64,000 nt of DNA from Rothia nasimurium (GTDB lineage Bacteria; Actinomycetota; Actinomycetes; Actinomycetales; Micrococcaceae): contig NZ_CAKMSS010000006.1 of the NCBI RefSeq assembly GCF_928382285.1, positions 1-64,000 on the forward strand, read 5' to 3'. This document shows, in pieces, positions 8,843 through 16,009 of this stretch. The notes beneath the pieces are model-generated. The model saw only the letters and a list, made by a program, of their open reading frames with translations, did no database searches and had not been told where the DNA came from. Every line of letters starts with the position of its first letter. The first letter of the stretch is position 1. Made by a program: the position numbers and the translations under genes.

Positions 8843-8922
8843 GGCTTTAGTGTACGCCGGGGCGGACGGGGGTGGGTATGGCCGGACGGCCGGGGCAAGC
8901 GGACGGCGGAGGGCAGTTACGC

Positions 8923-8989
8923 CGAATGCGACTCCTTTTCCCGAGCGGGCGTTGTTTTAACGTCCTATCGGGAAACAAAGTCGCATTCG
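8923..8989. repeat. Perfect 11-bp inverted repeat between pirin and the CRISPR trailer end
   Basis: CGAATGCGACT (8923-8933) and AGTCGCATTCG (8979-8989) are exact complements. A second pairing (TTTTCCCGA with TCGGGAAA) lies inside the first. There is no adjacent T-tract, so a simple terminator is unlikely. The function is not recognisable. Confidence 0.6.
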
Positions 8990-9049
8990 ATGAGCTGCCG
9001 GTAAGACCTATGCAGAGCAGAGCTTGCCTCTCCCATGCGAGCTGTTTTC

Positions 9050-9556
9050 TGTAGTAGTACACATCAGCGGGGAACACCAACTCTTACAACGAATTCGCCA
9101 CCCTCATCGGGGCTCATCCCCGCACACGCGGGGAACACGCTAAGGGCGTAGCATCCAACGTCTCTGTGGAGGGCTCATCCCCGCACACGCGGGGAACACG
9201 ATAGACACGACAGGCCGGCGCATCACCCCCGAGGCTCATCCCCGCACACGCGGGGAACACCCAGTCTTTGTCGTCGTCGGTGAGGGCGTCCCAGGCTCAT
9301 CCCCGCACACGCGGGGAACACTTACCGGCTTGGGCTTGCTGTGGGATTCCATTGGGCTCATCCCCGCACACGCGGGGAACACTCTGGGTAAACTCGCGCG
9401 GGGTAACGACCTGAGGGCTCATCCCCGCACACACGGGGAACACATGTAGGGTTCATTTTTCCGCCCGGAAATCTAGGGCTCATCCCCGCACACGCGGGGA
9501 ACACTTTTTCTTTCGTTGGGTGGGGTGAAAAATCGTGGGCTCATCCCCGCACACGC
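9050..9556 (-). CRISPR. Type I-E CRISPR array, 7 complete repeats, leader end truncated
   Basis: Seven complete 28-bp repeats start at 9111, 9172, 9233, 9294, 9355, 9416 and 9477 with an exact 61-bp period and 33-bp spacers. Read on the minus strand the repeat is GTGTTCCCCGCGTG... followed by TGCGGGGATGAGCC, the type I-E form. The copy at 9416 has one substitution. A degenerate terminal repeat ends at 9077 (trailer side). The copy at 9538 is cut after 19 bases, where AT-rich DNA begins at 9557. There are eight spacers in all. In type I-E loci the leader and cas2 lie at the high-coordinate side in this orientation; both are missing here. Confidence 0.97.
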
Positions 9557-9558
9557 AG

Positions 9559-9654
9559 GTAGAAAAACTACTGGATAACTTCACAGATAAAGAACTATCG
9601 TTGATTGAAGCCTTAGCTAGTGGTATCAATGAATCAAGAAACATCAAAAACTAA
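9559..9654 (+). pseudogene. C-terminal gene fragment at the left edge of the tet(M) insertion
   Basis: An open frame with no start runs from the junction to a TAA at 9652-9654 (about 31 codons). It contains LLDNFTDKELSLIEALASGI, a helical, regulator-like C-terminus with AT-rich codon use. It is the cut end of a gene carried in with the insertion. The family is not identified; a MarR-like regulator tail is one guess. Confidence 0.35.
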
Positions 9655-9680
9655 TCATAATAACAATACATAAAACAGAA

Positions 9681-9723
9681 AGAGCCGATAAAATGAGAAT
9701 GCTAATCTCAGATTATCGGCTCT
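9681..9723 (-). terminator. Terminator of the KTR/tet(M) unit
   Basis: AGAGCCGATAA (9681-9691) pairs with TTATCGGCTCT (9713-9723), and an inner TGAGA/TCTCA pairing extends the stem. The hairpin overlaps the stop codon of the cysteine-rich KTR gene and is followed by T-rich sequence on the minus strand. Confidence 0.8.
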
Positions 9724-9919
9724 GCGTCTTTGCGTCTGGCTCTGTAATCACAGTTAACTTGAACTGCTTTATATCAACTAAATTTTCCTGTCTACATTTA
9801 GGACAATAGAGAGGAAAATTCTTCAATTCAGTATCTTCCCTTATTTTCAAACGTGTTTTATTTCCACAGATGGGACACAGTACCCACTCACAGTTTATAA
9901 TAATTATCTTCTCCTTTAC
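9713..9919 (-). CDS. Cysteine-rich KTR-type protein downstream of tet(M), no canonical start codon
   Basis: This frame encodes about 68 residues with two zinc-ribbon-like knuckles, WVLCPICGNKTRLK and LYCPKCRQENL, and ends EPDAKTQSR. This is the small cysteine-rich KTR protein commonly found after tet(M) in Tn916-type elements; its role is unknown. The family start (KEKIIIINCEW) is preceded here by GTA rather than ATG or GTG. The only upstream codons before an in-frame TAA are tac, aga, ttt, gaa, tta and aat. It may therefore be untranslated or use a non-standard start. Confidence 0.7.
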   Translation of the reverse strand, partial: VKEKIIIINCEWVLCPICGNKTRLKIREDTELKNFPLYCPKCRQENLVDIKQFKLTVITEPDAKTQSR

Positions 9920-10002
9920 ATTTAATTCAAATCTGTATTAAAGAATATTTCATCTCGTTTCGTTTAACAAGAAGCCACATTTATATAACAATATAAAATG
10001 TG

Positions 10003-11922
10003 CTAAGTTATTTTATTGAACATATATCGTACTTTATCTATCCGACTATTTGGACGACGGGGCTGACAAACAGATTCACCAGTAGTAACATAGTACCCTT
10101 TTAACTCTGTTAAACAAACGCTACGTCCATTTGTAAAGAAAGTTAAATCATTACGATATTCTTGAATACACCGAGCAGGAATTTCTCCACTAAGAATGAC
10201 CTCATTATTTTTCAGTTGAGTATTTACGATATTTGCACAATATTTGGGAGCATCGTTATATGCTCGTGAAAGATATTCTTGTGGTGCATAAATTTTAAAA
10301 CTAAGATATGGCTCTAACAATTCTGTTCCAGCTTTTTTTAAAACTTGTTCCAATACAATAGGAGCAAGCATCCGAAAATCTGCTGGGGTACTAACAGGGC
10401 TATAGTATAAGCCATACTTAAAACAGATTTTACAGTCCGTCACATTCCAACCATACAATCCTTGTTCACAGCCATATCGTATCCCTTCCATAACTGCATT
10501 TTGAAACGATTGATTTAAGTATCCAAGAGAAACCGAGCTCTCATACTGTACTCCGCTCCCTAATGGAAGCGGTGCTACAGAAAGACCAATGGAAGCCCAG
10601 AAGGGATTCGGTGGCACTTCGATGTGAATGGTATACTCTGCTTTTTTTAACGGTCTTTCCATATAAATGACTGTAGGCTTTTTTATTTTTACCTCCACAT
10701 GATACTTTTCTTGCAATAGAGCACAAGTCACTTCCATTTGTACTTTCCCTAAGAAAGAAAGTATGATTTCATGTGTCGTAGAATCCACATAATATTGTAG
10801 AAGCGGGTCACTGTCGGAGATTTCTAAAAGTGCATCAAGTAACATTTCCCTTTGTTGAGGTTTGCTCGGTTCAACAGTTGTTTGCAGCAGAGGGAGCGGA
10901 TTTTCAATTCTCTCTCTCTGTGGCAATAGCTTTGTATCTCCAAGAACACTATTTAGCTTCAAAAACTCATTTTGCAAAATAACAATTTCCCCGGAATAAG
11001 CCTTATCAATTTTACATAATTCACCATTTATTGAAGTATACATTTCTGTAATTTTTATTTTTTCCTTTTCCGATATTCTAACCGAATCCCGCAAATGCAG
11101 GATTCCGCCATAAAGGCGTACATATGCAAGACGTTGTCTTTCTTCCGAATATTCAATTTTGAAGACATTTCCGCAAAGTTCAGACTTCTTTCTGTATGTT
11201 GATGAATAAAATTTATTCGTTATCACTTCTATAAGCTGCTCAATCCCTATGTTGCTTTTTGCGCTTCCATGATAAACAGGGTACAAGGAGCAATTCTGAA
11301 ATCTTATGCTTTCCTCTTGTTCGAGTTCCAATGCTTCTAATGATTTACCGGACATATATTTCTCTAAAAGGTCATCGTTTCCCTCTATTACCGTATCCCA
11401 TTGTTCAGATTCGGTAAAGTTCGTCACACACATATTAGGATACAGTTCTACCTTCTGTTTGATTACAATTTCGGCAGAAAGTTTCTCTTTAATATCCTGA
11501 TAAACCGTTGATAAATCAATTCCATTTTGGTCAATCTTATTGATAAAAAAGATTGTGGGAATCCCCATTTTCCTAAGTGCATGAAATAATATACGAGTTT
11601 GTGCTTGTACGCCATCTTTTGCAGAAATCAGTAGAATTGCCCCATCTAAAACTGATAATGAACGATATACTTCTGCTAAGAAATCCATATGTCCTGGCGT
11701 GTCTATGATGTTCACCTTCGTATTTTCCCACTGAAAAGAGGTTATTCCTGTCTGAATTGTAATTCCTCTCTGACGTTCTAAAAGCGTATTATCCGTCCTC
11801 GTTGTACCTTTGTCCACGCTTCCTAATTCTGTAATCGCTCCACTGTTATATAATAAGCTTTCTGTTAAGGTAGTTTTTCCTGCATCAACATGAGCTAAAA
11901 CACCTATATTAATAATTTTCAT
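10003..11922 (-). CDS. tetM: Tet(M)-type ribosomal protection protein (tetracycline resistance)
   Basis: This 639-residue GTPase, the exact Tet(M) length, resembles EF-G and releases tetracycline from the ribosome. Motifs are [16 protein letters not shown] (P-loop), RGITIQT (switch), DTPGHMDF (G3) and NKIDQNGI (G4), with the family C-terminus [12 protein letters not shown]. Recall of Tn916 Tet(M) suggests many substitutions around residues 215-280, so a variant or mosaic allele is likely, but no alignment was made. The ATG at 11922 has a GGAGG site 9 bases upstream. Its base composition is far from the flanks, so it was acquired. Confidence 0.98.
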   Translation of the reverse strand: MKIINIGVLAHVDAGKTTLTESLLYNSGAITELGSVDKGTTRTDNTLLERQRGITIQTGITSFQWENTKVNIIDTPGHMDFLAEVYRSLSVLDGAILLISAKDGVQAQTRILFHALRKMGIPTIFFINKIDQNGIDLSTVYQDIKEKLSAEIVIKQKVELYPNMCVTNFTESEQWDTVIEGNDDLLEKYMSGKSLEALELEQEESIRFQNCSLYPVYHGSAKSNIGIEQLIEVITNKFYSSTYRKKSELCGNVFKIEYSEERQRLAYVRLYGGILHLRDSVRISEKEKIKITEMYTSINGELCKIDKAYSGEIVILQNEFLKLNSVLGDTKLLPQRERIENPLPLLQTTVEPSKPQQREMLLDALLEISDSDPLLQYYVDSTTHEIILSFLGKVQMEVTCALLQEKYHVEVKIKKPTVIYMERPLKKAEYTIHIEVPPNPFWASIGLSVAPLPLGSGVQYESSVSLGYLNQSFQNAVMEGIRYGCEQGLYGWNVTDCKICFKYGLYYSPVSTPADFRMLAPIVLEQVLKKAGTELLEPYLSFKIYAPQEYLSRAYNDAPKYCANIVNTQLKNNEVILSGEIPARCIQEYRNDLTFFTNGRSVCLTELKGYYVTTGESVCQPRRPNSRIDKVRYMFNKIT

Positions 11923-11951
11923 GTGATTTTCCTCCATTCAAAAGCCAAAAA

Positions 11952-11991
11952 GGCATAAAAAATCCCAGTGACAGATACTCTTATCACTGGG
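11952..11991 (-). terminator. tet(M) attenuator hairpin
   Basis: On the minus strand CCCAGTGA...TCACTGGG (11991-11964) is followed by ATTTTTTATG, then a second short GCC/GGC hairpin, 30 bases before tet(M). This is the transcription attenuator known upstream of tet(M) in Tn916. The leader peptide gene (orf12) and native promoter that normally precede it are absent, because cas3 sequence begins right after it. Confidence 0.8.
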
Positions 11992-12000
11992 TACAAAAAA

Positions 12001-12477
12001 CTAACCCCTCCTAAATAAGGTGCGGTAACTGCTCTGACCAAATTTTTCATCGAAGAACCGAGTCAAAATAATGTAGCTCGCTGCAGAGTGTGGGGACCAC
12101 TGGTCTGAAGGTACTGCAGAAGGCACGTTCAAACCCGTTGCACGTATCTGGTCAGCCAGGAAACTATAGCGCGATGACTCGTTGAGCTGACTCGCGAAAG
12201 ATTGACTAGCTTTGCCTACGTCGTGAGATCCGCACAGGAAAGCCACGAATCGCTGGCAGTCTTCACTCGATAAAGCAAGCTGTTCTTGAATGAACCTACG
12301 GTGATTTTCTGAGAGGTAGTGACTCCATAGGTAAGCCCCAACCTGGGCAGAATCCATCATGTGCTGGGGAAGGTTAAGCCAATCAGTACTCTGGTCGTCA
12401 GACCGGTCAGTCTTGGCCCATAGACTAGCGGCTTGCGGACTCCAGCTAGGGAAATCATCGGTAAAAAGCTACTTCAT
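12001..12477 (-). pseudogene. cas3: cas3 (type I-E) 5' remnant: HD-nuclease portion, nonsense at codon 3, truncated
   Basis: The frame reads ATG-AAG-TAG from 12477, then continues open as LFTDDFPSWSPQAASLWAKT, WLNLPQHMMDSAQV (metal His) and FLCGSHDVGKAS (the HD motif). It runs to about 12010, where tet(M) flank begins, ending in a chance RRG-stop. Cas3 is normally about 900 residues; only about 155 codons of the Cas3'' HD domain remain. An AGAAGG ribosome site before 12477 supports that start, so the TAG at 12469-12471 is a real nonsense mutation. An internal ATG at 12360 could express at most 119 residues. The helicase part is gone. Confidence 0.85.
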
Positions 12478-12528
12478 CGTCAACCTTCTTCGCGTGGGTA
12501 CATCAGTTTAGTAGTATCTCCTAGTGCT

Positions 12529-12558
12529 TAGTAAACACCTTCAAGATTTTTATGTCAA
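12529..12558 (-). promoter_or_regulatory. Probable cas operon promoter
   Basis: On the minus strand TTGACA (12558-12553) and TTACTA (12534-12529) are 18 bases apart, about 50 bases upstream of the cas3 start. It points through the cas3 remnant into tet(M), so it may now drive tet(M). Confidence 0.45.
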
Positions 12559-12861
12559 CTAGTATATGTGAGAAAATTTTTAGTATCTAGAACCATGTGA
12601 AAAGCCCCCCGGCAGTCAAAGCCAGGGGGCAGCCTCATCGACACGAGGAATAGGTACTTGATGCACATCTACTAGGGCTCATCTCCAAACTTCTTTGAAG
12701 ATCAGTCTCGTGAAGCCCTCATCCTATTTCACCAGCTTTTTCGTGAAGGTGCTACCTACTGGAGCAACTGCAGATAGCCCTGTTCCTTGCCTCTATCCCC
12801 CTCCAGAAAAGACCACCAGCCAGGTGGTCATTTCTGATGTAGATGGTACCTACCCCAGGGG
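12559..12861. other. Intergenic stretch upstream of the cas3 remnant
   Basis: This stretch contains a G/C hairpin (GCCCCCCGGC at 12604-12613 with GCCAGGGGGC at 12621-12630). It also holds a short protein-like frame without a start (12676-12780, containing NFFEDQSREALILFHQLFRE) and one degenerate copy of the B palindrome family. No complete gene is visible. Confidence 0.5.
12803..12850. repeat. Palindromic repeat family B, degenerate copy
   Basis: CCAGAAAAGACCACC...GGTGGTCATTTCTGATGTAGATGGTACC shares its flanks and right half with the copies at 28053 and 29210, with a shortened centre. It lies just downstream of the CoA-binding gene on the minus strand, where it could act as a terminator. Confidence 0.55.
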
Positions 12862-13365
12862 TTAAGCCAGGACCTGCCGCTTGGACGAAATCACGCCGGT
12901 CACAAACCCTGCCAGGTGCAGGCCTCCGTGGAAGCGGGCGTGCTCAATCTTCACGCACCGGTCCATCACCACGTTCAGCCCGGCGTCCTCACCCAGTCGC
13001 GCAGCCTCCTCATTCCAGGAGCCCAGCTGCATCCACACCGTCTTCGCGCCCACCTCAATGGCCTCCTGCACCACACCCGGCAGGTCCTCGTTGCGGCGGA
13101 AAATCTCCACCAGGTCAGGGGTCTCAGGCAGGTCAGCCAGTGACGCGTACACCTTCTGCCCCAGCACCTCCTTGCCCTTAGCCGCCAAAATCGGGTTCAC
13201 AAAATACAGGGTGTAAGGGCTCGACGACTGCAAATACGTCGCCACAAAATACGAAGACCGCGAAATCTTGTCAGACATACCCACAATCGCAATGGACTTC
13301 GTCTCGTGCAAAATCTTCAGTCGCTCCGGCGCGCTGGGGCCTTCCCAGGTACGAATCTCAGTCAC
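12862..13365 (-). CDS. CoA-binding domain protein (YccU-like)
   Basis: This 167-residue protein has a Rossmann-type CoA-binding fold. The N-terminal segment KSIAIVGMSDKISRSSY carries the nucleotide-binding glycine, followed by YFVNPILAAKGKEVLGQKVY and TVWMQLGSWNEEAARLGEDA. It resembles the stand-alone CoA-binding proteins related to succinyl-CoA ligase subunits, whose role is poorly defined. It starts 3 bases after the metY stop codon, so the two are co-transcribed. This pairing is seen in other bacteria and suggests a link to sulfur-amino-acid metabolism. Confidence 0.85.
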   Translation of the reverse strand: MTEIRTWEGPSAPERLKILHETKSIAIVGMSDKISRSSYFVATYLQSSSPYTLYFVNPILAAKGKEVLGQKVYASLADLPETPDLVEIFRRNEDLPGVVQEAIEVGAKTVWMQLGSWNEEAARLGEDAGLNVVMDRCVKIEHARFHGGLHLAGFVTGVISSKRQVLA

Positions 13366-13368
13366 GGC

Positions 13369-14883
13369 TTAGGCCTCCTTCTTGGGTGCGGGAATTTCGC
13401 AGGCGGGCGCGGACGCCGGTGCGGACGCCCCAGCCCCCTCACGCGCTGCGCGCTCGGCAGCGTGGGCGGCGGCGTCCGCCTCCAGCGCCTCCTTTTGGGC
13501 AGCTGCCTCAGCTTCGGCAGCTTCGCGGCGGGCCACCAGCTCGTCCGCGCTGGCGGTGCCCACGACCTCACCGGCATGGTTGCGGCCAGAAGCAATGGTC
13601 AGGGCCTGGTCGAGGTCCCAGATAATGTCGACGGCGTCTTCCAGACCCACCGAAATACGAATCAGGTCTTCACCCACGCCACCGGCTGCCAGCTGCTCAG
13701 CCGTCAGCTGCTGGTGGGTAGTTGAGGCGGGGTGCAGAATCAGGGTGCGGGCATCGCCAATGTTAGCCAGGTGCGATGCCAGCTGCAGGTTCTTGATGAA
13801 CTCGGCGCCCACGTCGCGTCCGCCCGCCTTCTCGGTGCCGGCAACGCCGAAGGAGAAGACCGACCCAACACCCAGCGGCAGCAGCTTCTGTGCCCGCTCA
13901 TAGTGGGGGTGCTCCGGCAGGCCGGCGTAGTTAACGTAGGAGATGCGGGCGTCCTCGTTTAGCCAGGCGACGACGTCCTTGGCATTGGCCAGGTGGGCGT
14001 CCATGCGCTGGGGCAGGGTTTCAACACCCTGCAACAGGTTGAAGGCAGCCTGGGCTGAGAGGGAGGGGCCGAAGTCACGCAGCTGCTCCGAACGCAGCTT
14101 GGTGAGGAAGCCGTATTCACCGAAGTTACCCCACCAGGAAATGTTGTTGTAGGAGGGAATCGGCTCGGTCATGGTGGGGAACTTGCCGTTGCCCCAGTTG
14201 AAACGACCCGACTCAACGACCACGCCGCCCAGGGTGGTACCGTGGCCGCCCAGGAACTTAGTGACCGAGTGAATCACGATGTCAGCGCCATGTTCGATGG
14301 GGCGAATCAGGTAGGGGGTAGAGAGGGTAGCATCAACGACCAGAGGGATGTCGTTCTCGTGGGCCACACGGGCCAGACCCTCAAGGTCAGCAACCTGGCC
14401 CGAGGGGTTAGCCACGATCTCGGTGTAAATAGCCTTGGTTTCAGGACGAATCGCGGCGGCAAAGTCGGCCGGGTCAGTGCCGTCCACAAAGGTAGTGTCA
14501 ATACCGAAACGACGCAGGGAAACATCCAGCTGAGTGATGGTGCCGCCGTAAAGGTTAGACGAAGCAACAATATGGTCACCGGTCTGGCACAGCGCCGCAA
14601 AGGTAATAAACTCAGCAGCCATACCCGAAGCAGTCGCTACCGCACCGATACCGCCCTCCAACGAAGCGATACGCTCTTCCAGCGCCGCCACAGTCGGGTT
14701 GCCCAGACGAGAGTAAATGTTGCCGTACTTCTGCAGGGCAAAAAGGTTGGCGGCGTCGTCCGCGTCCTTAAAAACAAAGGAGGTGGACTGGTAAATCGGA
14801 ACCGCGCGAGCGCCGTGCTCAGCGTCGGGGGTGCCGCCCGCGTGCAGGGCGCGGGTGCGGAAGCCAAAAGTATGCTCAGCCAT
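13369..14883 (-). CDS. metY: O-acetylhomoserine sulfhydrylase (MetY-type) with Ala/Glu-rich tail
   Basis: This PLP enzyme makes homocysteine from O-acetylhomoserine and sulfide. The PLP lysine lies in HSVTKFLGGHGTTLGG; the N-terminus (FRTRALHAGGTPDAEHGARA) and the long insertion with IPSYNNISWWGNFGEYGF are MetY hallmarks that separate it from MetB. The catalytic part ends near residue 440. The remaining 60 or so residues are Ala/Glu-rich (VARREAAEAEAAAQKEALEA) and predicted helical, an unusual addition with three GCGGACGCC motifs. It is followed in operon by the CoA-binding gene. Confidence 0.92.
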   Translation of the reverse strand: MAEHTFGFRTRALHAGGTPDAEHGARAVPIYQSTSFVFKDADDAANLFALQKYGNIYSRLGNPTVAALEERIASLEGGIGAVATASGMAAEFITFAALCQTGDHIVASSNLYGGTITQLDVSLRRFGIDTTFVDGTDPADFAAAIRPETKAIYTEIVANPSGQVADLEGLARVAHENDIPLVVDATLSTPYLIRPIEHGADIVIHSVTKFLGGHGTTLGGVVVESGRFNWGNGKFPTMTEPIPSYNNISWWGNFGEYGFLTKLRSEQLRDFGPSLSAQAAFNLLQGVETLPQRMDAHLANAKDVVAWLNEDARISYVNYAGLPEHPHYERAQKLLPLGVGSVFSFGVAGTEKAGGRDVGAEFIKNLQLASHLANIGDARTLILHPASTTHQQLTAEQLAAGGVGEDLIRISVGLEDAVDIIWDLDQALTIASGRNHAGEVVGTASADELVARREAAEAEAAAQKEALEADAAAHAAERAAREGAGASAPASAPACEIPAPKKEA

Positions 14884-15224
14884 GGACTCTCCTGATAGTA
14901 GGCCTAGTTATCTACCCTCCATAGTCACCCATGCCCCTCTACCTGCGGTAACTTATTTCACCGTGTGAACAGGTTACGCAGCATTACCGGAAAGGCAGGG
15001 CGCCCCATTCCCCACCTCGGCCAGTGTCCACCAAACTCGCGTAACGTCCATCCCGCGCGTAAGCACCGCGCGATTCTAGTAGACGCTGAGCCCCACCAAT
15101 CTAACGTGACCAAAACCCCCAGCCTCTCTACAAGCTAGCTCATAGGAAAACACAGGGTTCTACGAGAGAATAGAGAAAGTTTTGTCACCGGGCGGCTGCC
15201 CGCACTCGCAGAGAAAGGGCACTC
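14884..15224. other. Divergent intergenic region between metY and dedA
   Basis: About 340 bases hold the promoters of metY (-) and dedA (+), and one copy of repeat family E (15028-15087). A TTTCACCGTGTGAA inverted repeat near 14960 could be an operator for metY. No SAM riboswitch pattern was recognised here. Confidence 0.4.
15028..15087. repeat. Repeat family E, copy 1
   Basis: This copy begins CCACCAAACTCGCG and contains CCCGCGCGTAAGCACCGCGC. It aligns over about 60 bases with 17330-17391 at roughly 80% identity by eye. Both copies are intergenic and share no coding frame. The function is unknown. Confidence 0.55.
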
Positions 15225-15851
15225 GTGCTCCAGAACATTATCGACTGGGTTATCTCCGTCATGGAGGCCATCGGTTCCCCCGGCGTTGGCCTGGCCGTCT
15301 TCCTTGAGAACGTCTTCCCGCCCATCCCCTCCGAGGTTATCCTGCCGCTGGCCGGCTTCACCGCCTCCCAGGGATCCATCAACGTAGTGGCCGCCTTCAT
15401 CTGGGCGACCGTCGGCTCGCTCACCGGCGCCTACTTCCTCTACTACCTAGGTGCAGCCATCGGCGCTCACCGCCTGCGCAAGATCGCGGCCTGGATGTGG
15501 CTGGTCAAGGTTGAGGACGTCGATAACGCCCTGGCTTGGTTCGACAAGTACGGCAAGGCCTCCATCCTCATCGGCCGCGTCATCCCCGGCATTCGTTCAC
15601 TCATCTCGATTCCCGCCGGCATCGACCGCATGAACCCGCTGACCTTCGGCCTCTACACCCTACTCGGTTCCTCCATCTGGAATGCCCTGCTCATCTACTG
15701 CGGCTGGGTCCTGGGCGAGAACTGGCACGCTGTTGAAGGTGTCATCGACCAGTACTCCAAGGTGGTCTACGCTCTGGTAGCCCTGGCCCTGGTGGCCGTC
15801 TTCATCTGGCTGCTGCGCCGCGCCCGCCAGGAAAAGCGCGACGTAGCCTAA
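15225..15851 (+). CDS. DedA-family membrane protein
   Basis: This 208-residue protein has about five membrane segments. The DedA/VTT signature is present: the amphipathic GVGLAVFLENVFPPIPSEVI and the GRVIPGIRSLISIPAGIDRM motif with the family glycine-arginine. DedA proteins take part in phospholipid or undecaprenyl-phosphate translocation and membrane homeostasis. The GTG at 15225 is chosen because a GAAAGGG site lies 7 bases upstream. The gene is monocistronic and ends before palindrome A1. Confidence 0.9.
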   Translation: MLQNIIDWVISVMEAIGSPGVGLAVFLENVFPPIPSEVILPLAGFTASQGSINVVAAFIWATVGSLTGAYFLYYLGAAIGAHRLRKIAAWMWLVKVEDVDNALAWFDKYGKASILIGRVIPGIRSLISIPAGIDRMNPLTFGLYTLLGSSIWNALLIYCGWVLGENWHAVEGVIDQYSKVVYALVALALVAVFIWLLRRARQEKRDVA

Positions 15852-15910
15852 CGGCGGGCGTCCGCACGGCTTAAGCTGAGCCCCGCGCCCGCACCTGCCC
15901 CCTCGCCCAT

Positions 15911-15973
15911 GGGGACCTTAAAACTTAAAAGGGACCGCGTATTATGCGGTCCCTTTTAGGTTTTAAGGTCCCC
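15911..15973. repeat. 63-bp palindromic repeat family A, copy 1 (bidirectional terminator)
   Basis: A 28-base arm starting GGGGACCTTAAAAC pairs with its complement with one mismatch, around a GTATTAT loop. The inner part (AAAAGGGACCGC/GCGGTCCCTTTT) could fold alone. It lies between the convergent dedA and RNase H-like genes. Two more 63-bp copies lie at 21419 and 22897. Confidence 0.85.
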
Positions 15974-16009
15974 TTTGAGGAAGTAGGGCACCCTAGGGCA
16001 GAGGCCCCG

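Larger units (their letters stand above)
9557..12000. mobile_element. AT-rich tet(M)-bearing insertion replacing the cas operon
   Basis: About 2.44 kb of strikingly AT-rich DNA sits between a truncated CRISPR repeat and a truncated cas3 gene. It contains a 3' gene fragment, a cysteine-rich KTR gene, tet(M), and the tet(M) attenuator. The KTR gene and attenuator are parts of the Tn916-type tet(M) neighbourhood. No integrase, excisionase, transposase or terminal repeat is present, so this is a fragment, probably acquired by recombination. The right boundary is about 12000-12015, where the cas3 homology ends. Confidence 0.85.

Noticed and set aside
9557..12000. Complete Tn916-like conjugative transposon
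   Set aside because: Only 2.4 kb is present; integrase, excisionase and transfer genes are missing.
14884..15224. SAM riboswitch upstream of metY
   Set aside because: No S-box, SAM-II or SAM-IV landmark pattern was found on the minus strand.
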